This document shows, one piece after another, positions 23,291-34,918 of a DNA stretch of 50,310 nt. The stretch is from an uncultured Desulfovibrio sp. GTDB taxonomy: Bacteria > Desulfobacterota > Desulfovibrionia > Desulfovibrionales > Desulfovibrionaceae. The position numbers were made by a program, and so were the translations under genes. The notes below the pieces were generated by a model. It saw only the letters and a program-made list of their open reading frames with translations. It was not told the DNA's origin and ran no database searches. Location: contig CALUWU010000190.1 in NCBI GenBank assembly GCA_944324555.1, positions 1-50,310 of the forward strand, written 5' to 3'. Each line of letters starts with the position of its first letter. Position 1 is the stretch's first letter.

Positions 23291-24103
23291 CTAGCGCTCC
23301 TCGCGCAGGTAGCGCACGGCGTTGACAAAGAGCAGCGTGCCGGGGGCGTCGAGTTCGCCGCGCGTCCATGCGGGATGATTGGTCACATGATGGAACGCCT
23401 CGGGATGCGGCATCAGGCCCAGCACGCGGCCCGCGGGGTCCGTCAGGCCGGCGATGGCGAGCGCGGAACCGTTGGGATTATGCGGATATTCCTGCGTGGG
23501 CTTGCCGGTTTCGGGGTCGGCGTACTGCAGGGCAATCAGATTGTCCTGCTGAAGACGGCGCAGGGTTTCCTCATCCTGGGCGATCAGCTTGCCCTCGCCG
23601 TGGCGCACGGGCATGTAAAGAGGCGGCAGCCCTTTGGTGAAGACGCAGGGGCTTTCCGGATTGACGGCAAGCCTGACCCAGCGATCCTCGTAGCGGGCGG
23701 AATCGTTGTGCCCGAGGGAAACCTGACGGCTGAAGCGCGCGCCGTCCACGGCGGGCAGCACGCCCAGCTTCACGAGCAGCTGAAAGCCGTTGCAGATGCC
23801 GAGCGCCAGCTTGCCGTCTTCCAGGAAACGGGTCAGGCTGTCCAGCAGGGGCACGCCCTTGTCGTCCTTGAGATAGCGCCAGCGCATGCTTGCCGCCTGG
23901 GCGGCGCCGAGATCGTCGCCGTCGAGGAAGCCGCCGGGAAATACAAGAAAATGATAGTCGTGCAGACGCACCCTGGCGGCCACGATATCCGAAAAATGCA
24001 CCACGTCGACCCTGTCGGCCCCGGCCAGACGAGCGGCGTGCGCCGTTTCAAGATGCGAGTTGGTTCCGTAGCCGGTGATGACAAGGGTATTGACCATGCC
24101 CAT
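23291..24103 (-). CDS. purQ: FGAM synthase glutaminase-type subunit PurQ
   Basis: 270 residues from ATG 24103, with GGAGG ten bases upstream. It is a class I glutamine amidotransferase: nucleophile Cys104 in GICNGFQLL and the catalytic His233/Glu235 in MPHPEAF. VFPGGFLDGDDLGAA and LGHNDSARYEDRW are PurQ-specific. It supplies ammonia from glutamine to PurL for phosphoribosylformylglycinamidine synthesis in purine biosynthesis. It is longer than the Bacillus-type PurQ (about 227) and matches the longer version seen in some proteobacteria and archaea. No purL or purS is nearby. It heads a three-gene operon behind the strong promoter at 24186-24214, divergent from pyrG. Confidence 0.88.
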   Translation of the reverse strand: MGMVNTLVITGYGTNSHLETAHAARLAGADRVDVVHFSDIVAARVRLHDYHFLVFPGGFLDGDDLGAAQAASMRWRYLKDDKGVPLLDSLTRFLEDGKLALGICNGFQLLVKLGVLPAVDGARFSRQVSLGHNDSARYEDRWVRLAVNPESPCVFTKGLPPLYMPVRHGEGKLIAQDEETLRRLQQDNLIALQYADPETGKPTQEYPHNPNGSALAIAGLTDPAGRVLGLMPHPEAFHHVTNHPAWTRGELDAPGTLLFVNAVRYLREER

Positions 24104-24185
24104 GCTTTGCAGACCTCCAGCAAGATGCCGTAACGACGATTCCCGGGCGTCCGCCTGCCGCGGGCACGCCCTGAAAAGGGAATTG

Positions 24186-25960
<1,775 letters not shown>

Positions 25961-26016
25961 CACGGGCGATCCCGCCCTTTGAACGAAAGAAACAGCGGGG
26001 CTTCCCCCGATAAAGC

Positions 26017-26052
26017 GAAAGGCCCCCCGCCGCGCGGCGGGGGGCCTTTTTT
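26017..26052 (+). terminator. Intrinsic terminator of pyrG
   Basis: GAAAGGCCCCCCGCCGC pairs with GCGGCGGGGGGCCTTTTTTC. The stem is perfect over about 15 bases and ends in six T. A-rich sequence on the left side means it can also act on transcripts of the convergent receptor gene. Confidence 0.9.
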
Positions 26053-26070
26053 CAAGGGCAAGACGCTCTA
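26052..26070 (-). repeat. Family 1 structured repeat, copy R3 (one end only)
   Basis: Reading minus from 26070: TAGAGCGTCTTGCCCTTGAA, the family 1 right end. The first three bases are the stop codon of the chemotaxis receptor gene. The rest of the element is missing and the pyrG terminator follows immediately. Confidence 0.6.
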
Positions 26071-28138
26071 GCCGCGCTCGGCCACGAGCTTTTCCATCAG
26101 TCCGAGAATATCCGACAGCTGTCCGCGCAGGCGCCGCACGGCGTCGTTGGCGGACAGGCTGGTTTCCGCCGCCTGCGCGCACAGATCGTTGACCGTTTCA
26201 ATGGAATGGTTGACGCTGTGCACCGAGGCGGACTGTTCTTCCGTCGCCGTCGCAATGGCCTGCGCCTTGTCGGACGTTTCGGAAGAAAGAGACACGATTT
26301 CGTCAAGCCCCTTGCCGGAACGATCCGCCAGTTCCGTCGCCGAGGCGATATCCTTGACCGTCTGATCCACGTGCTCCATGTTTTTTCTGGTGCTCTGCTG
26401 AATGGAGGCGATGCTCTCGGCCACTTCCGCCGTCGCCGAACGCGTCTTTTCCGCAAGGTTCCGCACCTCGTCGGCCACGACGGCAAAACCGCGTCCGCTT
26501 TCCCCGGCGCGCGCGGCCTCGATGGCGGCGTTCAGGGCCAGCAGATTCGTCTGATCCGCAATATCGGTGATCACCGTCATGATCTGGCCGATGCTGGCGG
26601 CGTCGTCGCGCAGCTTGCCCATATCCTGACGCAGCTGCTCGGCGGTGCCGTGCACGGTCTTGATGGCAAGCACCAGCTCGCGAACCAGCGCGCGCCCCTC
26701 GTCCGCCTTGCTGTGCATGGCCGCGGCGCTCCCGGCGGCGGCGCCGGCATTTTGCGCGATATCAAGAACGGCGCTGTTCATCTGCTCCATGGAGGCGACC
26801 GTCTCCTGCATGCTCTGGGAAATATCCGCCGCCGTCGCGTCGGTGCGATCCATCATGTCGGCCATGACGCCGCAGGCGTCGTTGGCCTCGGTCACCATCC
26901 TGTCGGCCGAGGCCGCCACTTCCTGCATGGTGGCGGCCGTCTTCTGCATGGCCTCCTGCTGTTCCATGAGGCTGGTCAGATCCAGACAGACGGCCATGAC
27001 GTTGGCCACCTTGCCGTCCTTGTTGAACATGGGGCTGCAGTAGACGCGCCCGTGATAGAGAGATCCGTCGGCCTTCGTGAAATGAATGTCGCGGGAAATA
27101 TCCTCCATCTTGCGGACGCTCTCCTCCGCCATCCGCTGCAGGACGGTATCGCCGTTCAGCAGCGCGGACAGCGGCTTGCCGAAGAAGGTTTCCGGATCGA
27201 CGCGGCTGTCGATCATGTCCAGCATGGGCGCGTTCACAAAGGAGACGACGCCCCCGGCGTCGCAGATGACGCAGGGAATGGGCAGCGAGGCCACGATGCC
27301 GCGCGAAAAGGACAACTCCCGTTCAAACTTGTCCATCATGACATTGAGGGCGCGGCCGAGATCGCCGATCTCGTTCTGGGGCGGATTGGGAATGCGCCGG
27401 CTGTCGTCGCCCTCCACGACGCGCACGGCAAAGGCGGACGTCTGCTTCAGCGGCCGGCAGACATAGCGGCGCGTAAAGATGAAGGACAGCCCCACGCAGA
27501 CGAGCAGCGCCCCCAGCATGACCAGAGACAGCGTCAGCGCGACCTCCACATCCTTGCGGCCTTCGGCCGCCGCCTGCGTCGTGCGGGACTTGATACGCTG
27601 ATTCAGTTCCTCCAGCGGCGCCATAATCTTGGTCACTTCCCGCTCGTAATCGCTGCCGAATACCAGGGAACGGGCATGCTCCCGGTTCGGAGGCGCGCCG
27701 TCCGCGCCCTTGACCGCCCGCATGGCCTCCTCTTCCAGCTTTACCAGATCATTGGAAAGATCCATGGACTTTTGCAGCAGGGCCTGCTCTTCCCGCGTGG
27801 CGCCCTGCTCCTTCAGCAGCTCTTCCAGCGGCACGGTGCGCCCGGGGGCGACGAGCTTGTCCGGGGAGCGGGGGATGCCCCGGCCCGCTCGTCCACGACG
27901 GCAAGGTATTTCCGCTCATGTTCGGGATTCCCCGTCACGGCAAAGCTGCGTACCTGCTGCGTCAGCATGCGGGAAGACTCCATCATTTCCGCGCCCAGAG
28001 CAAAGGATGCGGTCTTGCGGGCCTCCCTGAGCGCCGATTCCGCTATGCAGAAGTCAGGCGCAGGCTGCACAGCCCCACCAGACACACAAGAACCACCATC
28101 AGCAGATTCATGACTGCCGTACTGCGTGAAATCGTCAT
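26068..28138 (-). pseudogene. Methyl-accepting chemotaxis protein, broken by two frameshifts
   Basis: The gene can be read from ATG 28138 (AGGAGG upstream) as a membrane-anchored N-terminus (MTISRSTAVMNLLMVVLVCL), which stops at TAG 28045-28043. Sequence continues in a second frame as IAESALREARKTASFALGAE ... AVVDERAG, and in a third frame from about 27880 to the true end as [11 protein letters not shown] onward. The third part has a second membrane helix, a HAMP domain, a PAS-like region ([15 protein letters not shown]) and an intact signalling domain with [21 protein letters not shown]. One missing base near 28044 and one changed base count in the G/C runs at about 27868-27885 would restore a receptor of about 690 residues. 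As read, only the cytoplasmic 588-residue part is open (26068-27834). Sequencing error is possible. Confidence 0.75.
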
Positions 28139-28270
28139 TGACGCCTCCTCTGTCCTCCGTAACGCCCCCTCAACGGCGTCCGGCAACGCTCTCCGAAGAA
28201 AGAAAAAAACCGGAACTATCCCTCTTATCGGCAAGGACCGCATTTTCCCCAGCGCGGCCCGACGACTCAC

Positions 28271-28407
28271 TAGAGCATTTTCAGTTTGAAACGCGTTGCG
28301 TTTCAACCCCTGCGGCCTGTCGCTTCGCGGAAAAACACGGTTTTCCGATCGCTTCTGGCCGGGCGCCGCCGCCTCGCGTTTCACTTTTTCAAAGCTGAAA
28401 CGCTCTC
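28271..28407 (+). repeat. Family 1 structured repeat, copy R4 (full length)
   Basis: The complete element with both ends: TAGAGCATTTTCAG on the left and GAAACGCTCTC on the right. Hairpin 1 is TTTGAAACGC, gtt, GCGTTTCAA. The right hairpin GCGTTTCA ... TGAAACGC is perfect in this copy. It occupies the middle of the 328-base gap between the receptor gene and the EamA transporter. The remainder of that gap shows no further feature. Confidence 0.85.
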
Positions 28408-28466
28408 CTGTCCGACGCCGCGCACGCGGCCTTCCCCGCGCGATTTCCCGCCCGCGCGGACGCGCG

Positions 28467-29351
28467 TCACGCAAGATCCCGGCGTCGCAGCGTGATGGTC
28501 AGCACGGCCCCGAGAATCAGCAGGCTTCCGCCCCAGCCAAGGGGCGAAAACGCCTCGCCCCAGAAAATCGCCAGCCAGAGCGTGCTGAGCAGAGGCTCCA
28601 GATAGGCGATGCCCGCGGCCCGCACCAGCGGAATCCGCAGCAGCGACTGCCCGTAGCAGTAATATCCCGCATAGCAGCAGACGACGCCCAGCACGGCAAA
28701 GGCGCCCCAGTCCGCCGCCCTGTGCGTCATTTCCACCGGCGCGAACAGCCCCAGCGCCAGCGTGCCGCCGAGAAACATGTAGGCATAGATGACGACAGTG
28801 GCGTAACGCCGCTGCCACCAGCGGCAGAAGGGATAATGCGTGGCGTAGCACAGGCCCGTTCCCAGACCGCAGACAATGCCCGGCAGGGACGGCGAGGCCG
28901 ACAGGCTGCCCCCGGAACCGCACAGCAGCCCCGTGCCCAGCAGCGCCGCGAGCATGGCCGCAATCGTCCCCCTGTCCGGCCGCTCATGAAAGAAAAGGAA
29001 GGAAAACAGGGCGACCCAGACCGGCGCCGTATAGAGCAGCACAACGGCCGTGGCCCCACCGCTGAGCGCGACGGCATACTGCGTCAGACCGAAAAACGCG
29101 CCCACGCCCCAGAAACCGAAGGCCGTCAGACAGAGCGCGTGCCGCCAGGGCATGCGCCAGCCGCCGTCCCGGAAGACGTGCAGCGCGAAGCAGAGGCACC
29201 CGAAGGCCGTGCGCCAGAAGGCGGTTTCCAGAGGGCTGACCCCGGCGCTCATGGGCAGACGCCCCACCGCGCCGATGAGCGACCAGCAGGTCGCAGCGGC
29301 GACGATACAGGCGTAGCCCCTGAAGCTGCCGGAGGAAGCGGCGTCCGTCAT
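28467..29351 (-). CDS. EamA/DMT-superfamily transporter
   Basis: 294 residues from ATG 29351 with AAGGAG six bases upstream. Ten hydrophobic segments are arranged as two EamA repeats, which is the standard length and layout (RhaT/YdcZ-like). The repeat hallmarks are visible in the first half (ETAFWRTAFGCLCFA ... GATAVVLLYTAPVWVALFSF) and in the second half (AGIAYLEPLLSTLWLAIFWGE). It is an inner-membrane exporter of small metabolites or amino acids; substrate unknown. It is transcribed alone. Of the 435-base gap to ispDF, 29352-29637 shows no clear feature. Confidence 0.88.
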   Translation of the reverse strand: MTDAASSGSFRGYACIVAAATCWSLIGAVGRLPMSAGVSPLETAFWRTAFGCLCFALHVFRDGGWRMPWRHALCLTAFGFWGVGAFFGLTQYAVALSGGATAVVLLYTAPVWVALFSFLFFHERPDRGTIAAMLAALLGTGLLCGSGGSLSASPSLPGIVCGLGTGLCYATHYPFCRWWQRRYATVVIYAYMFLGGTLALGLFAPVEMTHRAADWGAFAVLGVVCCYAGYYCYGQSLLRIPLVRAAGIAYLEPLLSTLWLAIFWGEAFSPLGWGGSLLILGAVLTITLRRRDLA

Positions 29352-29637
29352 TTCGAACTCCTTTGTTCTTTCGGGATGTAGCCTACTTTTCCGGCAAAGG
29401 GAATGGATTCGCGCAAAAAGCGACGCCTCCGCCCGCGCGACCCCCGTCCGGCGCCGATCATGGATTGACAACGCGGCACGGGCGATGAAAACTAGGGGCG
29501 GCGCGCTCCCGGAACAGCGCCGCTCCCCCGCGCGGAACGCCGCCGCGAAAACGCGACGCGAACGCAGGGAAGCGGACGGATCAGTCTCGCGCCTTTCGAT
29601 TTGTTTCCTGTCGCGCCGGCGCGGATTCGCCGGCCGG

Positions 29638-29777
29638 GGCGTCTTGCCTTTAAAAGGCGAAACGCGAGGCGGCGTCGCGCCGCCCGGCCAAAAGCGAGCG
29701 CAACAACCGCGTTTTTTTTCGCGAAACGACAGGCCGCAGGGTTTGAAACGCACTGCGTTTCAAACTGAAAATGTCTA
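29638..29777 (-). repeat. Family 1 structured repeat, copy R5 (reverse orientation)
   Basis: On the minus strand: TAGACATTTTCAG, then TTTGAAACGC, agt, GCGTTTCAAA, the CGGCCTGTCGTTTCGCG core, GGGCGGCG-cga-CGCCGCC, and a right end GGCAAGACGC. The terminal GAGC is changed to GACA here. It ends nine bases before the ispDF start codon, so it forms most of the leader or promoter region of that gene. Confidence 0.85.
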
Positions 29778-29786
29778 AAGAGGTGC

Positions 29787-30983
29787 ATGGTGACGCAGCA
29801 ACCCTGGACAATCATCGTGGCGGCCGGCGGCGGCAGCCGCATGGGCGCATCCACCAACGGAACGCCCAAGCAGTTTCTGGAATGGCGGGGCGTTCCGCTC
29901 TACTGGCATTCGGTACGGACCTTCAGCCGCTGCGGGGCCGTGAAAGGACTGATCCTCGTCTTTCCCGCCGGACATTTTGAAATCGCGACGGAGCAGTGCC
30001 GGGCCCTGGCGGCCGAGGAGGACCCGGGGCTGCCGTGGATAGCCGTGCCGGGCGGCGCGCGGCGGCAGGATTCCGTGCGCCTCGGGCTGGAAGCCCTGCC
30101 GCAGGACTGCACCCACGTTCTGATTCACGACGCGGCGCGCCCGTTTCTTTCGGCCGCGCTGACGCATCGCGTGCTGGAAGGCCTGCGGCGCGCTCCGGCC
30201 GTCGTGCCCGGTCTCCGCATGACGGATACGGTCAAGCGTCTGGACGGGGACCGCATCGTCGCCACCCTGCCGCGCTCCGAAGTGGCCGCCGTGCAGACGC
30301 CGCAGGGCTTCGACGCGCGGCTGCTGCGGGAAGCCCACGCCGCGGCCGCGGCGAGCGGGCTTGAAGTCACCGACGACGCCGCGCTCATGGAAGCGCGGGG
30401 GCACGCGGCAATCGTGGTGGAAGGCGACGCCGGCAACCGCAAGATCACCCATGCGGAAGATCTGCGCCTGCTGACGGAAGCCCCGGCGCCGCAGACCGCG
30501 CCCCGCGTGGGCTTCGGCTACGACGTCCACCGCTACGGGCCGGGACGCCCCCTGCGTCTGGGCGGCGTGCCCCTGGACGGCGGCATGGAAGTCGAAGCCC
30601 ATTCCGACGGCGACGTGCTGCTGCACGCGCTGATGGACGCCATGCTCGGCTGCGCCGGACTGGGCGATATCGGCGAGCATTTTCCCGATACCGACGCGGC
30701 GTTCGAGAACATCTCTTCGGCCGTGCTGCTGGACGAGGTCCTGCGTCTGTTCCAGGAACAGGGGCTGCGCCTTTCCAACGTCGATCTGACGATAGTGGCG
30801 CAACGGCCCCGCGTGGGCGCGCACAAGGCGGCCATACGCAAGAACGTGGCGCGCCTGCTGCATCTGCCGCCGGAATGCGTCAACGTCAAGGCCACGACGG
30901 AAGAAAGGCTCGGCTTTACCGGCCGGCTCGAAGGCATCAAGGCGCAGGCCGTCGTCTGCGCCGTGCAGGAACTCCGCGCGTAG
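29787..30983 (+). CDS. ispDF: Bifunctional IspDF (MEP isoprenoid pathway)
   Basis: 398 residues. The IspD half (1 to about 230) has the CTP-binding VAAGGGSRMG, HDAARPFL and VQTPQGFD motifs and transfers CMP to methylerythritol 4-phosphate. The IspF half (about 240-398) has VGFGYDVHRYGPGRPLRLGG, HSDGDVLLHALMDAMLG, GDIGEHFPDTD and VNVKATTEERLGFTGR, and cyclises the CDP-ME 2-phosphate with a bound metal. Fusion of IspD and IspF is known in several proteobacteria including this lineage. ATG 29787 has AAAGAGG upstream. It leads a run with the acyl-CoA ligase and dtd, with 125 bases before the next gene. Confidence 0.95.
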   Translation: MVTQQPWTIIVAAGGGSRMGASTNGTPKQFLEWRGVPLYWHSVRTFSRCGAVKGLILVFPAGHFEIATEQCRALAAEEDPGLPWIAVPGGARRQDSVRLGLEALPQDCTHVLIHDAARPFLSAALTHRVLEGLRRAPAVVPGLRMTDTVKRLDGDRIVATLPRSEVAAVQTPQGFDARLLREAHAAAAASGLEVTDDAALMEARGHAAIVVEGDAGNRKITHAEDLRLLTEAPAPQTAPRVGFGYDVHRYGPGRPLRLGGVPLDGGMEVEAHSDGDVLLHALMDAMLGCAGLGDIGEHFPDTDAAFENISSAVLLDEVLRLFQEQGLRLSNVDLTIVAQRPRVGAHKAAIRKNVARLLHLPPECVNVKATTEERLGFTGRLEGIKAQAVVCAVQELRA

Positions 30984-31108
30984 ACGCCGGAAAGGCCGCG
31001 CATCACGCCGCGGCTTCAGGAGCTTTTTCCACAAACTTCGACCGCGCCGGTTTCCGCCCCGCTGACGGTTCGGAAAACTCCCGGCAAGCGCTCACAAAAG
31101 GCACACGC

Positions 31109-32812
31109 ATGACGACCGAAGACTCGACCCGGCCCTGGCTGCGTCATTATGCTCCCGACACGCCGCGCGACGTCCCTCTGTTCGACGCGCCGCTCTATTC
31201 CCTTCTCGACACGGCGGCCGATCGCTATCCCGACCGGCAGGCGCTTGTCTTCCAGAACACGCGCCTTACCTACGGGACGCTGCGCGAAAGGGCCGAACGT
31301 TTCGCCGGAGCGCTGCGCCGCGCCGGCGTCGAGCCGGGCGGACGCGTGGCCGTCATGCTGCCCAACCTCCCCCAGACGGTGGAGGCCTTCTGGGGCATAC
31401 TCAAGGCCGGGGCCATAGCGGTCATGGTCAACCCGCTCTACATGGAAACCGAGCTGCTGACCAACCTGAACGACGCCGAAGCCGAAACCCTGATCGTGCT
31501 CGACGCGCTCTGGCCCAGAATAGCGCCCCTGCGCTCCCGGCTGCCGGTGCGGCGCTGCATCGTCACCACGGTGGACGACGCCCTGTCCTTCCCGCTCAAC
31601 TGGCTCTATCGTCTCAAGCAGTCGCGGCAGGCCGGCGCGGCCGTCCCCTATGACGATACCGTGCTGCGCTGGAAGGACTTTCGCAAGGACGCCCCCCGCC
31701 TTTCCGAACCCGTTCCCCATCCCATCACGACGCCCGCCCTGCTCCAGTATACCGGCGGCACCACGGGCACGCCCAAGGGCGTCATGCTGAGCCACGCCAA
31801 TCTGGGGACCAACAGCCGCCAGATTCTGACCATCATCGGCGAAACCGCCGCCGCGCGGCACAGCTTCATCGCCCTTCTGCCCTTCTTCCACGTCTACGGC
31901 CTGACGACGGGCATCACCATTCCGGCGGCGCTGGCCGCCGTCACGCTGCCCCTGCCGCGCTACGTGCCGCAGGACGTTCTGCGCCTCATCGACAAGCACA
32001 AGCCTTCCGTCTTTCCCGGAGCGCCCGCCGTCTACGCCTCGCTTCTCCAGCAGAAAAGCCTGCCGGAGCACGATCTCGGCTGTATTCGCCTGTGCATTTC
32101 CGGCTCCGCGCCCCTGCCGCCCGACATCTTCCGCAAGTTTCAGGAGCTCACCGGGGCGTCCATTCTGGAAGGCTACGGTCTGACGGAAGCGTCGCCCATC
32201 ACCCACATCAATCCGCGCGATCCGCAGCGGCAGAAAATCGGCTCCATCGGCCTGCCCCTGCCGGGGACCGACGCCCGCATCGTCGACGCGGACAAGGGCG
32301 GCGCCCCCCTGCCTCCCGGTCAGGAAGGCGAGCTTGTCGTGCGCGGGCCGCAGGTCATGCAGGGCTACAGGAACCGTCCGGAAGAAACCGCCGCCACCCT
32401 GCGCGACGGCTGGCTGTATACCGGCGACATCGCCGTCATGGACGAGGAAGGCTATTTCTTCATTCGCGATCGCAAGAAGGATCTCGTGCTCGTGGGCGGT
32501 TACAACGTCTATCCGCGCGAAGTGGAGGAAACGCTGCGCGAGCATCCCGACGTGGAGGAGGCCGTCTGCATCGGCGTCCGCGAAGCCCTGCGCGGCGAGA
32601 CGCTCAAGGTTTACGTCATGCCCCGGGCCGGAGCGAAGCTGCGCCGGGCGGACGTCATCGCGTGGTGCCGGCAGAAACTGGCCTCCTACAAGGTGCCGCG
32701 TCTGGTGGAATTTCGCGAAGACCTGCCCCGCAGCAGCGTGGGCAAGGTGCTGCGGCGCGCCCTGCGCGAAGAGGAAGAACGCAGGCAGGCCGAAAAAACG
32801 CCGGAGGAATAG
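31109..32812 (+). CDS. Long-chain fatty-acid-CoA ligase (AMP-forming)
   Basis: 567 residues from ATG 31109, within the family range. ANL-superfamily motifs: LLQYTGGTTGTPKGVMLSH (P-loop A3), EGYGLTEASPITHINP (A5), GWLYTGDIAVMDEEGYFFIRDR (A7), the hinge KDLVLVGGYNVYPREVEE (A8) and the catalytic lysine in SSVGKVLRR (A10). It is closest to FadD-type ligases, activating fatty acids to acyl-CoA via acyl-AMP, probably at the inner face of the membrane. Substrate chain length is not readable. dtd begins 4 bases after its stop, so they are translated from one message. Confidence 0.9.
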   Translation: MTTEDSTRPWLRHYAPDTPRDVPLFDAPLYSLLDTAADRYPDRQALVFQNTRLTYGTLRERAERFAGALRRAGVEPGGRVAVMLPNLPQTVEAFWGILKAGAIAVMVNPLYMETELLTNLNDAEAETLIVLDALWPRIAPLRSRLPVRRCIVTTVDDALSFPLNWLYRLKQSRQAGAAVPYDDTVLRWKDFRKDAPRLSEPVPHPITTPALLQYTGGTTGTPKGVMLSHANLGTNSRQILTIIGETAAARHSFIALLPFFHVYGLTTGITIPAALAAVTLPLPRYVPQDVLRLIDKHKPSVFPGAPAVYASLLQQKSLPEHDLGCIRLCISGSAPLPPDIFRKFQELTGASILEGYGLTEASPITHINPRDPQRQKIGSIGLPLPGTDARIVDADKGGAPLPPGQEGELVVRGPQVMQGYRNRPEETAATLRDGWLYTGDIAVMDEEGYFFIRDRKKDLVLVGGYNVYPREVEETLREHPDVEEAVCIGVREALRGETLKVYVMPRAGAKLRRADVIAWCRQKLASYKVPRLVEFREDLPRSSVGKVLRRALREEEERRQAEKTPEE

Positions 32813-32816
32813 CGTC

Positions 32817-33296
32817 GTGCGTCTTTTCATACAGCGGGTTCTTTCCGCATCGATTTCCGTCGACGACAAGGAAGTCGCCGCCATCGGCCCCGGCCTGCTG
32901 GCGCTGGTGGGCTTCGGGCCGGCCGACGGCCCCGATCTCCCGGCCAGCCCCGCCTTTGCGGGCATGGCCCGCAAGCTCTCCGGCCTGCGCGTCTTCCCCC
33001 CCGCCGGGGAGGCGGAAGGAAAATTCACCTGCGACGTGCAGGAATACGGCGGCGACCTGCTGCTCGCGCCCCAGTTCACCCTCTACGCGGACTGCCGCAG
33101 GGGACGCCGCCCCTCGTTCAGCGCGGCGGCGCCGCCCGACGTCGCTCGCAACCTCTTCATGATGTTTGCGAATTTGGTTGACGAAAATACGTCTTGCAGG
33201 GTAGAATCAGGCGTGTTTGGAGCGGATATGCGCGTGCGGCTCTGCAACTGGGGCCCCGTTACCATTCTCCTCGATTCCGAGGAATTGTTTTCATAA
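32817..33296 (+). CDS. dtd: D-aminoacyl-tRNA deacylase
   Basis: 159 residues from GTG 32817 (VRLFIQRVLSASISVDD), the normal DTD start. The active-site PQFTLYAD strand (SQFTL in most members) and GRRPSFSAAAPPDVA, which resembles the cross-subunit Gly-cisPro-type motif region, are present; the C-terminus GPVTILLDS fits. The enzyme removes D-amino acids and glycine mischarged to tRNA. A run of about eight extra residues (PADGPDLPASP) lies in the early part compared with common members. It is the last gene in the ispDF-ligase-dtd group. Confidence 0.9.
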   Translation: MRLFIQRVLSASISVDDKEVAAIGPGLLALVGFGPADGPDLPASPAFAGMARKLSGLRVFPPAGEAEGKFTCDVQEYGGDLLLAPQFTLYADCRRGRRPSFSAAAPPDVARNLFMMFANLVDENTSCRVESGVFGADMRVRLCNWGPVTILLDSEELFS

Positions 33297-33324
33297 CCGG
33301 AACGGCACCGGGAGGATACGCGTC

Positions 33325-33696
33325 GTGTACGAGCTGAAGGCAGAAAAGAACAGCGGCTTTACGATCCTGCGCCACAGCGGCACCATGCTGCTGGAGGACT
33401 ACGTATCCCTTCGCGCCGAACTGGAAGGGCACATGAGGGAAAAGAACGTCCACAAGATCGCCCTCGACATGCTCCAGACCAAAGAGGTGGACAGTTCCGG
33501 CCTGGGGGCGCTCGTCGCCGTCCAGAGCGTGGGGGTATGCAGCGGCAAGGCCCTCTTTCTTCTCCATCCGCCGCAGCATGTGCTGCAACTGCTGAAGGAT
33601 ACGGAAATCGAAGGCTTCATCGGCATTCTGCTCTCGGAAGAGGCGCTTGCGGGCAGCGAGGCGCTTGCGAACAGCATGACTGATTTTTCGGAATAA
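33325..33696 (+). CDS. STAS-domain protein (anti-sigma factor antagonist type)
   Basis: 123 residues from GTG 33325, with GGAGGA eight bases upstream. A single STAS domain with the phosphorylatable-serine motif EVDSSGLGAL (Ser57/Ser58), as in SpoIIAA/RsbV-type regulators. Such proteins bind anti-sigma kinases and release a sigma factor when unphosphorylated, or act as partners in stress and envelope signalling. No anti-sigma kinase or PP2C phosphatase gene is visible nearby. The C-terminal tail of about 15 residues (LAGSEALANSMTDFSE) lies outside the domain. It lies 28 bases after dtd, with a 99-base gap before the FapA-like gene. Confidence 0.88.
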   Translation: MYELKAEKNSGFTILRHSGTMLLEDYVSLRAELEGHMREKNVHKIALDMLQTKEVDSSGLGALVAVQSVGVCSGKALFLLHPPQHVLQLLKDTEIEGFIGILLSEEALAGSEALANSMTDFSE

Positions 33697-33795
33697 TGTG
33701 ACGTCGATGCGGGGCCGCTCTGCCGTCCCGCGTCTGCGTCCTGAACCTTTCTTCCCCGGTTCAATCCCTGCCGGGGCTTACAGGCAGGCACTGAC

Positions 33796-34914
33796 GTGAC
33801 ATACTATCTCCGCCACTATTTCGATCCCGACATGAACCACCTTGCTCTCAAACCCAAGGAGAGCGACGGCGAATCGGACGTCTACAACCTGGGTTATGTC
33901 CAAAACGCCATCAAGGATCAGGTAGTCGCCGAGATCGTTCCCTTCGAGCAGGCCGGCTCCAAACCCGACGATCGCTTCATCCTCAGAGAACCCGCCTTCC
34001 CCGTCGGGCCCAACACCTATGTCGATCCCGACAATCCGCATCTGCTGAAATCCGAAATCAACGGCTACGTCTTCTATCTGGACGGCAAGATCTCGGTCAA
34101 GCATGTGCTCAACGTCCGCTCCGACGTCAGTTTCCAGACCGGCAACATCTTTTTCGTGGGCGACATGGCCGTCCACGGCTCCGTCAGGGCCGGCTTCCAG
34201 GCTCAGGCCAACGACGTGCGCGTCATGGGCATGGTGGAAGGCGGCCGCGTGCGCGCCCGCGGCGACCTGGTGGTGGAGGCCGGCGCCCGCGGCAGCACCG
34301 GCGGCAGGGGACGCCTTATCGCCGGGGGCAAGATTCTCTGCCCCTTCGTGGAAAAGCTCGAAGTCCGCGCCGGAGACGCCATCGTCATCGACAAGTACTG
34401 CCTCTACAGCACGCTCTACGTCGGCACCAACCTTGTCGTCAAGGGCAGCCTCTACGGCTCCACGGTCAACGCTTACGGCAGCGTCTACGTCGGCACGCAG
34501 CTTGGCAACCGCGCCGCCATCACCACAAAGATCTACCTCGGCTATTCCCCTCAGACCATCCGCGAACTGGAAAAGCTCGACGCCTACATCGCCAACGTCT
34601 CGCAGCGCGTCACCCACCTTTCCGCCATCGCCGGACATCTGCCGCCGGAAACGCCCAACGGCCAGCGCCTGCAACGCGCCCGCAACGAACGCCAGGCGCT
34701 GCTCGAACGCCGCGACGAACTCTGGTCCCACCTCTATGTGGACGAAGAGCGCATGCAGAACTGCCGTCTCATCGTCCCGGGCGTCGTCTATCCCGGCGTG
34801 GAAATCTCCATTGGCAAGGCCTACATGCTGGTGGAACGCCAGTTTGAAAACGTCTGTTTCCGCCTGAGTCAGGAGGACATCATCGTCGTGCCCAATGCCG
34901 CTACGGGAGAATAG
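33796..34914 (+). CDS. FapA/DUF342-family protein
   Basis: 372 residues from GTG 33796. The middle (about 75-250) has the repeated glycine-spaced beta pattern of DUF342: [76 protein letters not shown]-like segments, giving a right-handed beta helix. A charged helical stretch follows ([10 protein letters not shown] ... [19 protein letters not shown]), then a short beta ending. FapA-type proteins have been tied to cell polarity, flagellar placement or membrane processes in other bacteria. This version is shorter than many (450-550) at its N-terminus. The glycosyltransferase follows after 4 bases, so they are co-translated. Confidence 0.8.
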   Translation: MTYYLRHYFDPDMNHLALKPKESDGESDVYNLGYVQNAIKDQVVAEIVPFEQAGSKPDDRFILREPAFPVGPNTYVDPDNPHLLKSEINGYVFYLDGKISVKHVLNVRSDVSFQTGNIFFVGDMAVHGSVRAGFQAQANDVRVMGMVEGGRVRARGDLVVEAGARGSTGGRGRLIAGGKILCPFVEKLEVRAGDAIVIDKYCLYSTLYVGTNLVVKGSLYGSTVNAYGSVYVGTQLGNRAAITTKIYLGYSPQTIRELEKLDAYIANVSQRVTHLSAIAGHLPPETPNGQRLQRARNERQALLERRDELWSHLYVDEERMQNCRLIVPGVVYPGVEISIGKAYMLVERQFENVCFRLSQEDIIVVPNAATGE

Positions 34915-34918
34915 GCGC

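Noticed and set aside
29460-29500. TTGACA at 29464 as a promoter for ispDF
   Set aside because: The element 17 bases downstream (AAAACT) is a poor -10, and repeat R5 lies between it and the gene, so support is too weak.
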